DNA from: Xanthomonas sacchari
GTDB lineage: Bacteria > Pseudomonadota > Gammaproteobacteria > Xanthomonadales > Xanthomonadaceae
Assembly: GCF_024266585.1 (NCBI RefSeq)
Contig: NZ_CP100647.1
Span: forward strand, 4,693,001-4,757,000
DNA: 64,000 nucleotides
Direction of reading: 5' to 3'
Part shown: positions 47,277-58,797 of the stretch, piece after piece
How positions within the stretch are numbered: position 1 is the first letter of the stretch
How the letters are laid out: each line of letters starts with the position of its first letter
Program-made: the position numbers and the translations under genes
Notes under the pieces: model-generated
Databases searched by the model: none
Seen by the model: only the letters and a program-made list of their open reading frames with translations
Told to the model about the DNA's origin: nothing

Positions 47277-48011
47277 TTATTCCCCTTTGCCGTTACCGGC
47301 CAATGTCCAATCGAAGGTCTGGCTGACCGGCGTCCCGCCGCCGCTCAGTACCACCCGCACCCGTTGCGGCGTGAAGCCCTTGGGCAGGATCACGCTGCCA
47401 TCCAGTTGCTGGAAGTAGCGGAACGAGTAGTCCTGCCCGGGCACACCGGTCTTCTGGTGCAGTTCGTCCCAGCCGACGCTGGTCAGCTTGCCGCCGCGCA
47501 CGCCCTCCACGGTCAGGCGCAGCTGGCCCTGACTGATCGCCCCGCGGTTGAGGTTCTGGGTCAGCACCACGTTGTAGCGCCAGGTGCCGCCGGCCTCGGC
47601 GGAGAACTCCACCGAATGCACGCTCAAGCCCTTGCGCTGGCTGGTGGCGCCGACCAGGCGCTCGTAGAACGCCACGTCGGCCCGCAGCCCGGCGATCTCC
47701 TCGTCGCGCTCGGCCAGCGAACTCTGCACCTCGTTGTTGGCGGCGCGGCTGATCTGGTCGGAGCGGGCCAGGGTGGCCTGGCGCTGGTTGAGCGTCTCGA
47801 TCTGGCGCTGCTGCGCCTGCAGGTTGCGTTCGGCATCGCGCAGCTGCGCGCTGACCGCACTGAGCCGCGGCGCGGCCTGGCGGCTGGCCAGCCACCAGGT
47901 CAGCGCCAGCGACAACAGCCACAGCCCGGCGAGCAGCAGCCACAGCCCGCGGCCACGACGGGGCGCGGCGCCATTGGGCACGATCTGGAAACGGGGAACG
48001 GGTCGGTTCAT
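47277..48011 (-). CDS. DUF6776 membrane-anchored coiled-coil protein
   Basis: 244 residues from the ATG at 48011. One membrane helix (LWLLLAGLWLLSLALTWWLA, about residues 23-42), then a coiled coil (about 50-120, LRDAERNLQAQQRQIETLNQRQ), then a beta-rich periplasmic domain (VEFSAEAGGTWRYNVVLTQNLNRGAISQG). This layout is DUF6776. It is cotranscribed with the bactofilin and may link it to the envelope; that link is inference. Confidence 0.85.
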   Translation of the reverse strand: MNRPVPRFQIVPNGAAPRRGRGLWLLLAGLWLLSLALTWWLASRQAAPRLSAVSAQLRDAERNLQAQQRQIETLNQRQATLARSDQISRAANNEVQSSLAERDEEIAGLRADVAFYERLVGATSQRKGLSVHSVEFSAEAGGTWRYNVVLTQNLNRGAISQGQLRLTVEGVRGGKLTSVGWDELHQKTGVPGQDYSFRYFQQLDGSVILPKGFTPQRVRVVLSGGGTPVSQTFDWTLAGNGKGE

Positions 48012-48204
48012 GCGTGCCACCGCGCCACCGAGGCGGCGCCGGCGTCGATCCTCGCGGGTCGGCTTGCTGGAACGCCCTAGTGTAAGCCACCCTCCTGAGC
48101 GGTGCCGGACTGCACGGCATCCCACGCCCCACGCCGCGGGCTGGCCTTCGTGGCGGGCTTGGCCGATAGTGGCCGGCATCCGTGCAGTTGCAGGAGCGCC
48201 TGCC

Positions 48205-48828
48205 ATGACCGACGCCCATCTCTTCGTAATCGGCATCCTGCTGGCCTGGCTGGCCGGCATCCGCGTCTACCTGACCGTGTTCGGTGTCGGCCTGGCCGGC
48301 CTGCTCGGCTGGCTGGACCTGCCGCCGGCGCTGCAGGCCACGCAGTCGTGGTGGGTGCTCGGCACCTCCGGCGCGCTGGCGCTGGCGGAGTTCTTCGCCG
48401 ACAAGATCCCCGGCGTGGACTCGGTCTGGGACCTGCTGCAGACCCTGACCCGGATTCCGGCCGGCGCCTTCCTGGCCGCGGCCACGCTCTCGCCCGACGG
48501 CCAGCTCGGCGCCGGCGCGCTGGCCACCGGCGCCGGCGTGGCGCTGACCAGCCATGTGCTCAAGGCCGGCACCCGCGCCCTGCTCAACACCTCGCCGGAA
48601 CCGGCCAGCAACTGGATCGCCTCGCTGGCCGAGGATTCGGTGGTGATCGCCGCGCTGGCCCTGGCCCTGGCGCACCCATGGTTGGCGCTGGCCGTGGTGC
48701 TGGCGGCGAGCGTGCTCGGCGCGCTGCTGGTGTGGTGGACCTGGCGCCTGCTGTGGCGCGGCATGCGCCGCCTGCTGGCGCCGGCTCCGACCGCCGCGGC
48801 GCAAGGCACGCAGCCTTCGCGAACTTGA
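48205..48828 (+). CDS. DUF4126 membrane protein
   Basis: 207 residues; CAGGAG (48191-48196) precedes the ATG. The DUF4126 pattern is clear: LAWLAGIRVYLTVFGVGLAGLLG, ALAEFFADKIPGVDSVWDLLQTLTRIPAG, and ATGAGVALTSHVLKAGTRALLNTSPEPASNW. Four to five helices. Function unknown. The stop is 36 bp before the GGDEF/EAL gene. Confidence 0.93.
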   Translation: MTDAHLFVIGILLAWLAGIRVYLTVFGVGLAGLLGWLDLPPALQATQSWWVLGTSGALALAEFFADKIPGVDSVWDLLQTLTRIPAGAFLAAATLSPDGQLGAGALATGAGVALTSHVLKAGTRALLNTSPEPASNWIASLAEDSVVIAALALALAHPWLALAVVLAASVLGALLVWWTWRLLWRGMRRLLAPAPTAAAQGTQPSRT

Positions 48829-48864
48829 TCGCATAATTTGGACGCGCACCAGGAACCAGACGCG

Positions 48865-50799
48865 ATGCCCGCCAACGACGCCGCTCCGCTTTCCCATCGC
48901 GAGGACCCGCGCGCGCGCCATGTCCGCGCCGAGACCCCGCCGCCGCACTACTGGCGCCGCTGGGTCGGCGACGCGGAGCGCGCGGTGCCCGCCGAGGTCG
49001 ACTCCGATGACCGCGCGGCCGATCCCGTGCCCGCCGAATCCACGGCAGCCGCCACGCCGCTGGCCAGCACCGACCACGACGACGGCCCGGCCGACGCCAG
49101 CGCGGCCGCCTTCGTGGTCGCCGACGCCGGCTCCGATCCTGCCGCGCAGGCCGCGGCCGCGCCCTACCGCGTGCTGATCGTCGAGGACGATCGTGCGCAG
49201 GCGCTGTTCGCGCAGAGCGTGCTGCACGGCGCCGGCATGCATGCGCTGGTGCAGATGCAGGCCGAAGGCGTGCAGCAGGCCATCGTCGACTACCGGCCGG
49301 ACCTGATCCTGATGGACCTGCACATGCCGGGACTGGACGGCATGCGCCTGACCACGCTGATCCGCCAGCAGCCGCAGCACCAGTTGCTGCCGATCGTGTT
49401 CCTGTCCGGCGACGCGGATCCGGAACTGGAATACGAAGTGCTCGACAGCGGCGCCGACGATTTCCTGACCAAGCCGATCCGGCCGCGGCACCTGATCGCC
49501 GCGGTCTCCAACCGCATCCGCCGCGCCCGCCAGCAGGCGCAGCAGGGCCACGCCGAGGCGGTGCCGCTGAACAATCCCGAGACCGGCCTGCCGACCCGCG
49601 CCCATCTGCTGCAGCTGCTGGACACGGCGCTGCGCACGCACCGCCGCGGCAGCCTGTACTTCATCGAGATCGCCAGCGCGCTCGGCCTGCGCGAACGCTA
49701 CGGCTACGCCGCGTTCGAGCGGCTGATGGCGCAGGCCGGGCGCCGCCTGGCCGGCATCACCGCGTCGCAGCCGCTGGCGCGGCTCAACGACAATAGCTTC
49801 CTGCTGCTGGCCGAGGACCGCGATGCCGACGCGCAGCGGCAACGCGCGCAGGGCCTGCGCGACACCCTGTCCGGCCACGCCTTCCCGCTGCGCGAGGACG
49901 AGGCGCTGCACCTGCGCTGCGCGATCGGCTATGCCGACTTCGGCCATGGCTTCGAGGATGCCGGCAGCGCCCTGGAAGCGGTCGAACGCACCGCGCTGCA
50001 GGCGCGGCTGCAGCCGCAGGGCATCGCCGCCTACGTGCCGCCGCGCGTAGAGGAGGACCTGCAGCGCATCGCGATGCTGGAAGGGCAACTGGAACCGGCC
50101 TACCAGCCGATCGTCGCCGTCGCCGGCGGCGACATCGCCCAGTACCAGGTACTGCTGCGCCTGCGCCAGCGCGACGGCAGCCTGCTCTCGGCCGGCCAGG
50201 TGCTGCCGGCCGCCGAGGCCATCGGACGCATCGCCGACCTCGACCAGCAGGTGCTGGACCACGCGCTGGGCCTGCTGCATCTGTACCAGCACGCCACCCC
50301 GCCGCTGCGCCTGTTCGTCTCGCAGTCCTCGCGCACGCTGGCGCGCACCGCCTTCGCCGAATGGCTGATCGACACCATCGGCCGCCGCGGCGTCACCGGC
50401 ACCTCGCTGGTGATCGACCTGCGCCTGGACGATGCGTTGGTCCATACCGCCACGCTGCAGCAGTTCTGCGCGCGGCTGATGCCGCTGGGCGTGCAGTTCT
50501 GCATCAGCCAGTTCGAACCGGGCGCCGAGGCCGAAGCGCTGCTCGCGCATTTGCCGCTGGGCTATCTGCGCCTGTCGGCGCGCTTCGCCGGCGCGCATGC
50601 CGATCCCGATCTGCGCGACCAGTTGCGCGCCACCATCGATCTGGCGCACCGCGCCGGCCTGCTGATCATCGGCCAGCAGATCGAACAGGCGCAGGCGGCG
50701 GCCGCGATGTGGATGGGCGGGGTCGACTTCATCCAGGGCAACCTGGTGCAGTCGGTCGGCGACCAGCTGAACTTCGACTTCCAGAACGCGGTGCTCTAG
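48865..50799 (+). CDS. Response regulator with degenerate GGDEF and degenerate EAL domains
   Basis: 644 residues from the ATG at 48865. Order: disordered, charged N-terminus (to about 100); REC domain (VLIVEDDRAQALF, phosphoacceptor Asp151 in LILMDLHMPG, Lys in FLTKPIRP); GGDEF-like domain whose active motif is replaced by RLNDNSFLLL; EAL-like domain starting EPAYQPIVAV. In the EAL domain, E of ExLxR is Gln (QVLLR), the DDFG pair is SQFE, and the K-x-D step is YLRLSARF. Neither catalysis is expected, so it is probably a c-di-GMP-binding or protein-interaction module as in FimX-like proteins. The hybrid kinase gene follows by 2 bp. Confidence 0.9.
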   Translation: MPANDAAPLSHREDPRARHVRAETPPPHYWRRWVGDAERAVPAEVDSDDRAADPVPAESTAAATPLASTDHDDGPADASAAAFVVADAGSDPAAQAAAAPYRVLIVEDDRAQALFAQSVLHGAGMHALVQMQAEGVQQAIVDYRPDLILMDLHMPGLDGMRLTTLIRQQPQHQLLPIVFLSGDADPELEYEVLDSGADDFLTKPIRPRHLIAAVSNRIRRARQQAQQGHAEAVPLNNPETGLPTRAHLLQLLDTALRTHRRGSLYFIEIASALGLRERYGYAAFERLMAQAGRRLAGITASQPLARLNDNSFLLLAEDRDADAQRQRAQGLRDTLSGHAFPLREDEALHLRCAIGYADFGHGFEDAGSALEAVERTALQARLQPQGIAAYVPPRVEEDLQRIAMLEGQLEPAYQPIVAVAGGDIAQYQVLLRLRQRDGSLLSAGQVLPAAEAIGRIADLDQQVLDHALGLLHLYQHATPPLRLFVSQSSRTLARTAFAEWLIDTIGRRGVTGTSLVIDLRLDDALVHTATLQQFCARLMPLGVQFCISQFEPGAEAEALLAHLPLGYLRLSARFAGAHADPDLRDQLRATIDLAHRAGLLIIGQQIEQAQAAAAMWMGGVDFIQGNLVQSVGDQLNFDFQNAVL

Positions 50800-50801
50800 C
50801 C

Positions 50802-53501
<2,700 letters not shown>

Positions 53502-53789
53502 GGCGTTCTGGGATTCGATGGCGCCACGCCCATGCGTTCGCGGCCCATCCCGCCAAGGACGGCGCTCACCTGGCGCGACGCGCACGACTCCGTTCGCTCG
53601 CTTGCCCGCACACGAACCGCTCTTGTTTTCCTTCGGAATCCGCGGCGACCTTTCATTGCCACGCGTCGCGGCTGAAGCCGCTCCTGCACGAACACGGCCA
53701 GAGCCGACGCATCGCCTGGCGTGCAGCAACGAACACGCCCTATCGCGGCGCCCGCACAGGCCAGCGCCGCGGTGCCCTGCGCCGACGGT
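53502..53789. other. 288-bp convergent gap with a solitary half REP
   Basis: GTCGCGGCTGAAGCCGCTCCTGCAC at about 53666-53690 is one REP arm without its partner. Nothing else was recognised. Confidence 0.55.
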
Positions 53790-54260
53790 TCAGTCGTCGA
53801 GCTTGGTCAGCAGGTAGTTCGGCTCGCCGATGCGCTCGATCAGGTCGAGCTGGGTTTCCAGCCAGTCGATGTGCTCTTCCTCCGACTCCAGGATGTCGGC
53901 CAGCAACTGGCGGCTGACGTAGTCCTGGATCGACTCGGCGTAGGCGATGCCGTCGCGCAGGGTGACGGTGCCCTCCCGCTCCAGCGCCAGGTCGCACTCG
54001 AGGATTTCCTTCGGGTTCTCGCCGATGCGCAGCTTGCCCAGCGCCTGGAAGTTGGGAAGCCCCTCGAGGAACAGGATGCGGTCCGCCAGCTTGTCGGCGT
54101 GCTTCATCTCGTCGATGGATTCCTTGTACTCATGCTCGGCCAGTTCCTTCAGGCCCCAGTTCTTCAGCATCTTGGCGTGCAGGAAGTACTGGTTGATCGC
54201 GGTCAGCTCGTTGTAGAGGACCTTGTTGAGGAACTCGATGACTTTGCTGTCGCCCTTCAT
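53790..54260 (-). CDS. bfr: Bacterioferritin
   Basis: Iron-storage 24-mer subunit of 156 residues. Di-iron ligands Glu18, Glu51 and His54 and haem ligand Met52 are all present ([35 protein letters not shown]). The gene is downstream of bfd on the same strand (105 bp), consistent with coupled iron storage and release. Confidence 0.97.
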   Translation of the reverse strand: MKGDSKVIEFLNKVLYNELTAINQYFLHAKMLKNWGLKELAEHEYKESIDEMKHADKLADRILFLEGLPNFQALGKLRIGENPKEILECDLALEREGTVTLRDGIAYAESIQDYVSRQLLADILESEEEHIDWLETQLDLIERIGEPNYLLTKLDD

Positions 54261-54365
54261 GGTGTCGCTCGCGTAGATCCGGAAAGCGCAGACTCTAGCG
54301 AATCGCGGCGCGGCGTGAAGGAACGCGAATCGTGATCATCCCGCGCCGCAGCGCGGCGGACGGAC

Positions 54366-54623
54366 TCAGGCGGCGCGGGCCAGGCCGCCCAGCACCGGCA
54401 ACGGCAGTTCGCGGCTCAGCGCGCGCTCCAGCACCTCGCCGGCCATGTCCAGGCAGGAGCCGCAGGTGGCGCCGCAGCCGGTGCGCATCGTCAGCTCGGA
54501 CACGCTGCGGCAGCCGGCTTCGACGGCTTCGCGGATCTGGCGATCGGTGACCCCATTGCAGATGCAGACGTACACGGCGGGCTTGGCGGCGGACGGCGCG
54601 GACTGCGCCTGGCGCCCATTCAA
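54366..54623 (-). CDS. bfd: Bacterioferritin-associated ferredoxin
   Basis: 85 residues. The [2Fe-2S] ligands are in C20-x-C22 (VYVCICNGVTD) and C54-x2-C57 (GCGATCGSCLD). An N-terminal extension of ~17 residues precedes the domain. Bfd reduces the bacterioferritin core to release iron under starvation. A Fur-box-like site lies just upstream. Confidence 0.94.
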   Translation of the reverse strand: MNGRQAQSAPSAAKPAVYVCICNGVTDRQIREAVEAGCRSVSELTMRTGCGATCGSCLDMAGEVLERALSRELPLPVLGGLARAA

Positions 54624-54630
54624 GCCAAAG

Positions 54631-54645
54631 TGAGAATGGTTGTCA
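54631..54645 (-). promoter_or_regulatory. Fur-box-like site upstream of bfd
   Basis: TGAGAAT-G-GTTGTCA matches the 7-1-7 Fur pattern TGATAAT-N-ATTATCA at 11 of 14 positions. It is 8 bp upstream of the bfd start and overlaps a TTGACA hexamer on the coding strand. Confidence 0.55.
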
Positions 54646-54655
54646 ATTCCGCCTG

Positions 54656-55267
54656 TTAATCATTATTAATCCGCGCCGCCCAGGGCCCGCCACGCTTGCG
54701 CGGGCGCTTGCGCGGCCGCTCGTGGCCGGCGGTGTTGCCCGGCAGCCAGGCCTCCTGGGCCAGGGCCGGCATGGCACGGATGCCGGCGCCGGCGATGGTC
54801 TGCGCCAGCGGCGCCAGGTGACGCAGCGCCCGCGCGTAGACCCCGCGCTTGAACAGCACGACATGCTCCACCGGGTACCAGAAATCGACCCAGCGCCAGT
54901 GGTCGAACTCCGGCGTCTCGGTCAGTTCCAGGTTCAGCTGGCTTTCGTCGCACTGCATCCGCAGCAGGAACCAGACCTGCTTCTGGCCGATGCAGACCTG
55001 GCGCTCGTTGCGGCGGATGGCGCGGCTGGGCAGGCGATAGCGCAGCCAACCGGGGGTGGCACCGAGCACTTCCACATGCTCGGGCAACAGCCCGGTTTCT
55101 TCGCGCAACTCGCGGTACATGGCCTCCACCGGGGTCTCGTCGGTGTTCATGCCACCTTGCGGGAACTGCCAGCCATCCCGGCGCACGCGGCGTGCCCAGA
55201 ACACCTGACCATCCGGCCGCATCAGCACGATGCCTACGTTCGGTCGATAGCCGTCCGGATCGATCAC
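54656..55267 (-). CDS. rppH: RNA pyrophosphohydrolase RppH
   Basis: Removes pyrophosphate from mRNA 5' ends to trigger decay. GTG at 55267 is chosen because CAGGAG sits 8 nt upstream and the protein then begins [14 protein letters not shown], the family start; the upstream ATG at 55311 would add 15 non-conserved residues. 203 residues with Nudix box [24 protein letters not shown] basic C-terminal tail ([15 protein letters not shown]) extends past the Nudix domain. Divergent from the tRNAs. Confidence 0.93.
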   Translation of the reverse strand: MIDPDGYRPNVGIVLMRPDGQVFWARRVRRDGWQFPQGGMNTDETPVEAMYRELREETGLLPEHVEVLGATPGWLRYRLPSRAIRRNERQVCIGQKQVWFLLRMQCDESQLNLELTETPEFDHWRWVDFWYPVEHVVLFKRGVYARALRHLAPLAQTIAGAGIRAMPALAQEAWLPGNTAGHERPRKRPRKRGGPWAARINND

Positions 55268-55344
55268 GATGCGGACTCCTGAAAAATCTACTGGCTCCGA
55301 CTCTGCCATGGCTGTGGCCAGGCCACAAGCTGCGCAGAAACCCG

Positions 55345-55373
55345 TTGACAGGCGCCCGCTTCTCCATAAGAAT
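55345..55373 (+). promoter_or_regulatory. Promoter of the tRNA-Met/tRNA-Gln unit
   Basis: TTGACA (55345-55350), 16-17 nt, then TAAGAAT (55367-55373); the tRNA begins 15 nt later. Good sigma-70 match. Confidence 0.7.
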
Positions 55374-55387
55374 TGGCGGTTCACCAG

Positions 55388-55464
55388 GGCTATGTAGCTC
55401 AGCCGGTTAGAGCACAGCACTCATAATGCTGGGGTCGGTGGTTCGAGTCCACCCATAGCCACCA
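55388..55464 (+). tRNA. tRNA-Met (CAT), elongator
   Basis: 77 nt with encoded CCA. Acceptor arm GGCTATG pairs with CATAGCC; D-arm GCTCAGCCGGTTAGAGC; anticodon loop CTCATAA with stem CAGCA/TGCTG; T-arm GGTTCGAGTCC. It closely resembles E. coli metT. Being CAT, tRNA-Ile2 is the alternative, but the body matches elongator Met. Confidence 0.95.
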
Positions 55465-55505
55465 TGGTGTGTACGCCCAAGGCGTGCGATACTTGCAGTC
55501 CACAT

Positions 55506-55580
55506 TGCCCCGTCGCCAAGCGGTAAGGCACCTGACTCTGACTCAGGCATTCGGTGGTTCGAATCCATCCGGGGCAGCCA
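55506..55580 (+). tRNA. tRNA-Gln (CTG)
   Basis: 75 nt with encoded CCA. TGCCCCG pairs with CGGGGCA; anticodon stem CCTGA/TCAGG around CTCTGAC gives anticodon CTG. D-arm and T-arm are normal. It is 41 nt downstream of tRNA-Met and likely cotranscribed. Confidence 0.95.
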
Positions 55581-55630
55581 AACACACAAAAAAGGCCGAT
55601 CGAAAGATCGGCCTTTTTGTGTGTTTGGCT
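55576..55630 (+). terminator. Very long intrinsic terminator whose stem includes the tRNA-Gln 3' end
   Basis: Arms 55576-55601 and 55606-55630 are complementary over 25 bp (one extra A on the left), loop GAAA. The right arm contains the T-run (55613-55618). The left arm begins with AGCCA, the last five bases of the mature tRNA. Confidence 0.85.
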
Positions 55631-56075
55631 GCGGGTTCGCGCAGGCGCTACGCGCCTGCGCCCCACACCTCGCTACGCAAGGTGCGGGCCCCGGCCTGCC
55701 GCCTCCACATCCCCGCGCCTGTCGGCGCGCCCCCTTGGACTCCAAGGGGGCTATTCCACCAGATGGAATTCGATCCGCCGATGCGGGCGCTGACGGAAAA
55801 CGAACTCACTCGACCCATGCCGACGGGACACACGCGCGCATGGCTATGAAGACATGGAACTCCGCAGGCATGAATCACTTGCGACGACACCGGGTCTTCA
55901 AGGCCAGACGGGTAATCGCCCGAAACCGCGCGCAAATCCATCACACCAACCCGGCGGCGGCGCGCACATGCTTTCGGCAGAAGCCGCAAACCCAGAACGA
56001 CAAAAGCCCGGCCGAAGCCGGGCTTTTGCTTGGTCCCAGCGGGTTCCCGAGGGAACCCACGCCAGGCGCGATGGA
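55631..56075. other. 445-bp gap: palindrome cluster, then rpsI terminator
   Basis: Perfect inverted repeats occur at 55639-55661 (GCGCAGGCGC arms) and 55730-55750 (CCCCCTTGGA arms). A weaker one is near 55665-55684. Frames reading through (for example a 113-codon minus-strand frame 55648-55989) look like repeat translation rather than a gene. The rest has no feature except the terminator at 56002-56027. Confidence 0.55.
56002..56027 (-). terminator. Terminator of the rplM-rpsI operon (possibly bidirectional)
   Basis: AAAAGCCCGGC and its complement GCCGGGCTTTT around a short CGAA-type loop, 48 bp beyond the rpsI stop on the minus strand. A/T runs on both sides allow bidirectional action. Confidence 0.85.
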
Positions 56076-56468
56076 TCAGCGCTTGGAGAACTGGGTGGCG
56101 CGACGGGCCTTGTGCAGACCGACCTTCTTACGCTCGACTTCGCGGGCGTCGCGGGTCATGAAGCCGGCCTTGCGCAGCTCGGTCTTCAGGGTTTCGTCGT
56201 ACTCGACCAGCGCACGGGCGATGCCCAGACGGATCGCACCGGCCTGGCCGGTGGTGCCGCCGCCGGTGGCGGTGACCACGATGTCGAAGCTCTCGGTGTT
56301 CTTGGTCAGCTCCAGCGGCTGGCGCACGATCATGCGCGCGGTCTCGCGGCCGAAGAACTCGTCCAGCGGACGGCCGTTGACGGAGATGTTGCCGGTGCCC
56401 TTGCGCAGGAACACGCGGGCAGTGGAGGACTTGCGGCGGCCAGTGCCGTAGTTTTGCGAAATCGCCAT
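56076..56468 (-). CDS. rpsI: 30S ribosomal protein S9
   Basis: 130 residues, ending in the diagnostic [14 protein letters not shown] whose C-terminal Arg contacts P-site tRNA. Starts [20 protein letters not shown]. The gene is 2 bp downstream of rplM in the conserved rplM-rpsI operon. Confidence 0.99.
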   Translation of the reverse strand: MAISQNYGTGRRKSSTARVFLRKGTGNISVNGRPLDEFFGRETARMIVRQPLELTKNTESFDIVVTATGGGTTGQAGAIRLGIARALVEYDETLKTELRKAGFMTRDAREVERKKVGLHKARRATQFSKR

Positions 56469-56470
56469 GA

Positions 56471-56899
56471 TTAGATATCCAGAACCTGCGGCTGCTGAGC
56501 GGCGTGCGGATGCTCCGCACCGGAATAGACCTTGAGCTTGCGGTACATCGCGCGGCCCAGCGGACCCTTGGGCAGCATGCCCTTGACCGCGATCTCGATC
56601 ACGCGCTCCGGGTGGCGCTCCAGCGCCTGCTCCAGGCTCTCGGTCTTCAGGTTGCCGATGTAGCCGGTGAAGCGGTGGTACTTCTTGTCCTTGAGCTTGT
56701 TGCCGGTGACGACGATCTTCTCGGCGTTGATCACCACCAGGTAATCGCCGGTATCGACGTGCGGGGTGTAGACCGGCTTGTGCTTGCCGCGCAGGCGGCG
56801 GGCCAGTTCGGTGGAAAGCCGGCCCAGCGTTTTGCCGGCGGCGTCGACGAGATACCAGTCGCGCTGGACGGTCTCGGACTTAGCAGTGAAGGTGCTCAT
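56471..56899 (-). CDS. rplM: 50S ribosomal protein L13
   Basis: 142 residues from the ATG at 56899 ([20 protein letters not shown]). Signature [25 protein letters not shown] and [15 protein letters not shown]. First gene of the rplM-rpsI operon; divergent from coq7 across a 214-bp intergenic region. Confidence 0.99.
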   Translation of the reverse strand: MSTFTAKSETVQRDWYLVDAAGKTLGRLSTELARRLRGKHKPVYTPHVDTGDYLVVINAEKIVVTGNKLKDKKYHRFTGYIGNLKTESLEQALERHPERVIEIAVKGMLPKGPLGRAMYRKLKVYSGAEHPHAAQQPQVLDI

Positions 56900-57113
56900 T
56901 ATAAGACTCGGTTGGTCGGGCGGATTCCTGCAGCGAACGGCCGGAACTTTGCCACGCGTTGTGAATTGCAAAAACGCAAGAGGCGAAATTCTACGTGGCC
57001 CGGCCGCGGCGCGCAAGTCCACCCATGGCGGGCGGCCACGGGACAGGCGGCGCGCTTGGCAGTGCGCCGGCCGGGGGCGAAAATCCAGGTCCCCACCGCT
57101 TCCGGGCTTCCCC

Positions 57114-57758
57114 ATGACCGCCAGCCGCCAGCACTCCCCGCTCGATCGCGCCCTGGTCGAGGCCCAGCGCGCGCTGGAGACCGTGTTCGGCGATCCGCCG
57201 GCGCAGCGCCCCTATCCCGCCGCGGCCACCGCCGACGTGGTCCTGGCGCCGGACGAACGCCGCCATGCCGCCGGCCTGATGCGCATTAACCACGTCGGCG
57301 AGGTCTGCGCGCAGGGCCTGTACTTCGGCCAGGCCGCGGTCGCGCGCGATCCAGCCACCCGTGCGCACCTGCTGGAGGCGGCGCAGGAAGAGACCGACCA
57401 CCTGGCCTGGTGCGCGGCGCGGCTGCGCGAGCTGGACAGCCGCCCCAGCCTGTTCAATCCGCTGTGGTACGCCGGCAGCTACGCGATCGGCACCCTGGCC
57501 GGGCTGCGCGGCGACGGCTGGAACCTGGGCTTCGTGGTCGAGACCGAGCGCCAGGTCGAGGCGCACCTGGACGAGCACCTGCAGACCCTGCCGCCGGCGG
57601 ACCTGCGCAGCCGCGACGTGCTGACGGTGATGAAGGCCGACGAGGCCCGCCACGCCGAGCATGCCGAGCAGGCCGGCGCGCGGCGCCTGCCGCCGCCGAT
57701 CCCCACGGTGATGGCCGCCGCCTCGCGGCTGATGAAGGCCGTCGCCTATCGGCTGTAG
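57114..57758 (+). CDS. coq7: 3-demethoxyubiquinol 3-hydroxylase (Coq7)
   Basis: Di-iron monooxygenase of the last ring hydroxylation in ubiquinone synthesis. ATG at 57114 gives 214 residues. Di-iron ligands are in [47 protein letters not shown] and [12 protein letters not shown] (ExxH pairs). It replaces the flavoprotein UbiF used by enterobacteria. Single gene. Confidence 0.97.
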   Translation: MTASRQHSPLDRALVEAQRALETVFGDPPAQRPYPAAATADVVLAPDERRHAAGLMRINHVGEVCAQGLYFGQAAVARDPATRAHLLEAAQEETDHLAWCAARLRELDSRPSLFNPLWYAGSYAIGTLAGLRGDGWNLGFVVETERQVEAHLDEHLQTLPPADLRSRDVLTVMKADEARHAEHAEQAGARRLPPPIPTVMAAASRLMKAVAYRL

Positions 57759-57944
57759 CCGCCCGCCGGTCGGGCCGCGACCGCCGCGGCTGGCATTCCG
57801 CGCCCGATCGCGTTAAAGTGAACGAACGCTGACTGATTCCACGTCACGCACGCCGTTCGAGCCCTGGCACTTTCCCCGGTGCCGTCCGCTCTCCGAAGTA
57901 CCCGCGCCGAGTCACGCCCGCGTGCGCTCTGCCTGCCGATCGCC

Positions 57945-58454
57945 ATGCCCGCATCCTCACTCCATTCACCGTCGCCCCGCACCCGCTGGTTGTCGCGCCT
58001 GCTGTTCGCGACCCTGTTCGCGCTCGGCGGCGGCGCCCTGCTACTGCACCTGCTCGGCGACTATCGCCAGGCCAGCGCGATCCTGCGCGACCACTCGGTG
58101 GCGACCGTGCCGGTGATCGCCGACGGCGCCTTCGGCATGCAGACCCAGCCGCTGGTGCGCTACCGCTTCCACTACGTGTTCGAGAGCAAGGGCCGCCTGC
58201 ACAGCGGCGCCTTCGAGGCCAGCGGCGCCGAGGCCGCGCCGCTGCTGCTGGATGGGGCCACGATCGAGATCGCCTACGCCAACACCGACCCCTCGCGCTT
58301 CGGGCGGCTGGACCAGTTGCAGCACGCCGGCAACCTCGGCAGCGTGTTCACCCGCGCGGTGATCGCGCTGTCGATCGCCGCCCTGCTGGCGGTGGTGGCG
58401 CACCGGCTGCTGATCGGCCGGGTGCTGACCCGGCGCCGCATCGCTGCCGCCTGA
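57945..58454 (+). CDS. DUF3592-like membrane protein
   Basis: 169 residues from the ATG at 57945; the frame upstream to 57879 is unlikely coding. Two membrane helices (about 16-38 and 133-155) enclose a ~90-residue extracytoplasmic domain (TVPVIADGAFGMQTQPLVRYRFHYVFESKGRLHSG ... EIAYANTDPSRFGRL) typical of DUF3592. Function unknown. Confidence 0.78.
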   Translation: MPASSLHSPSPRTRWLSRLLFATLFALGGGALLLHLLGDYRQASAILRDHSVATVPVIADGAFGMQTQPLVRYRFHYVFESKGRLHSGAFEASGAEAAPLLLDGATIEIAYANTDPSRFGRLDQLQHAGNLGSVFTRAVIALSIAALLAVVAHRLLIGRVLTRRRIAAA

Positions 58455-58479
58455 GCCGCACGCGTCTGGCGCATCGCGC

Positions 58480-58797
58480 TCAGTGGCCGACCAGCTTCAG
58501 GCCAATCACCCCGACCACGATCAGGCCGATGCAGGCCAGCCGCGCCGGCGAGGCGCTGTCGCCGAACAGGACGATGCCCAGCACCGCCGTGCCCAGCGCG
58601 CCGATCCCGGTCCAGATCGCATAGGCGGTGCCCAGCGGGATGTGCTTGAGCGCCTGGGTCAGCAGCCACAGGCTGAGGCCGGCGCCGGCCAGGGTGGCCA
58701 CGGTCGGCCACGGCCGGGTGAAGCCCTCGCTGTACTTCAAGCCGAGGGCGAAGCCGATCTCGAACAGGCCGGCGAGCAACAAGTAGATCCAGGGCAT
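58480..58797 (-). CDS. sugE: SMR-family guanidinium exporter SugE/Gdx
   Basis: 105 residues, four helices, with the invariant Glu13 in LLLAGLFEIGFALGLKYSEGFT and the Gdx-type WxLT-KxIPLGTAYAIWTGIGA stretch. The Gdx subtype exports guanidinium. An apparent guanidine-II riboswitch precedes it. speD lies upstream on the same strand, separated by 115 bp. Confidence 0.93.
   Translation of the reverse strand: MPWIYLLLAGLFEIGFALGLKYSEGFTRPWPTVATLAGAGLSLWLLTQALKHIPLGTAYAIWTGIGALGTAVLGIVLFGDSASPARLACIGLIVVGVIGLKLVGH

Noticed and set aside
55648..55989. 113-codon minus-strand hypothetical gene beside the tRNAs
   Set aside because: It reads through perfect palindromes and has no ribosome-binding site or homologous-looking core; more likely translation of a repeat.
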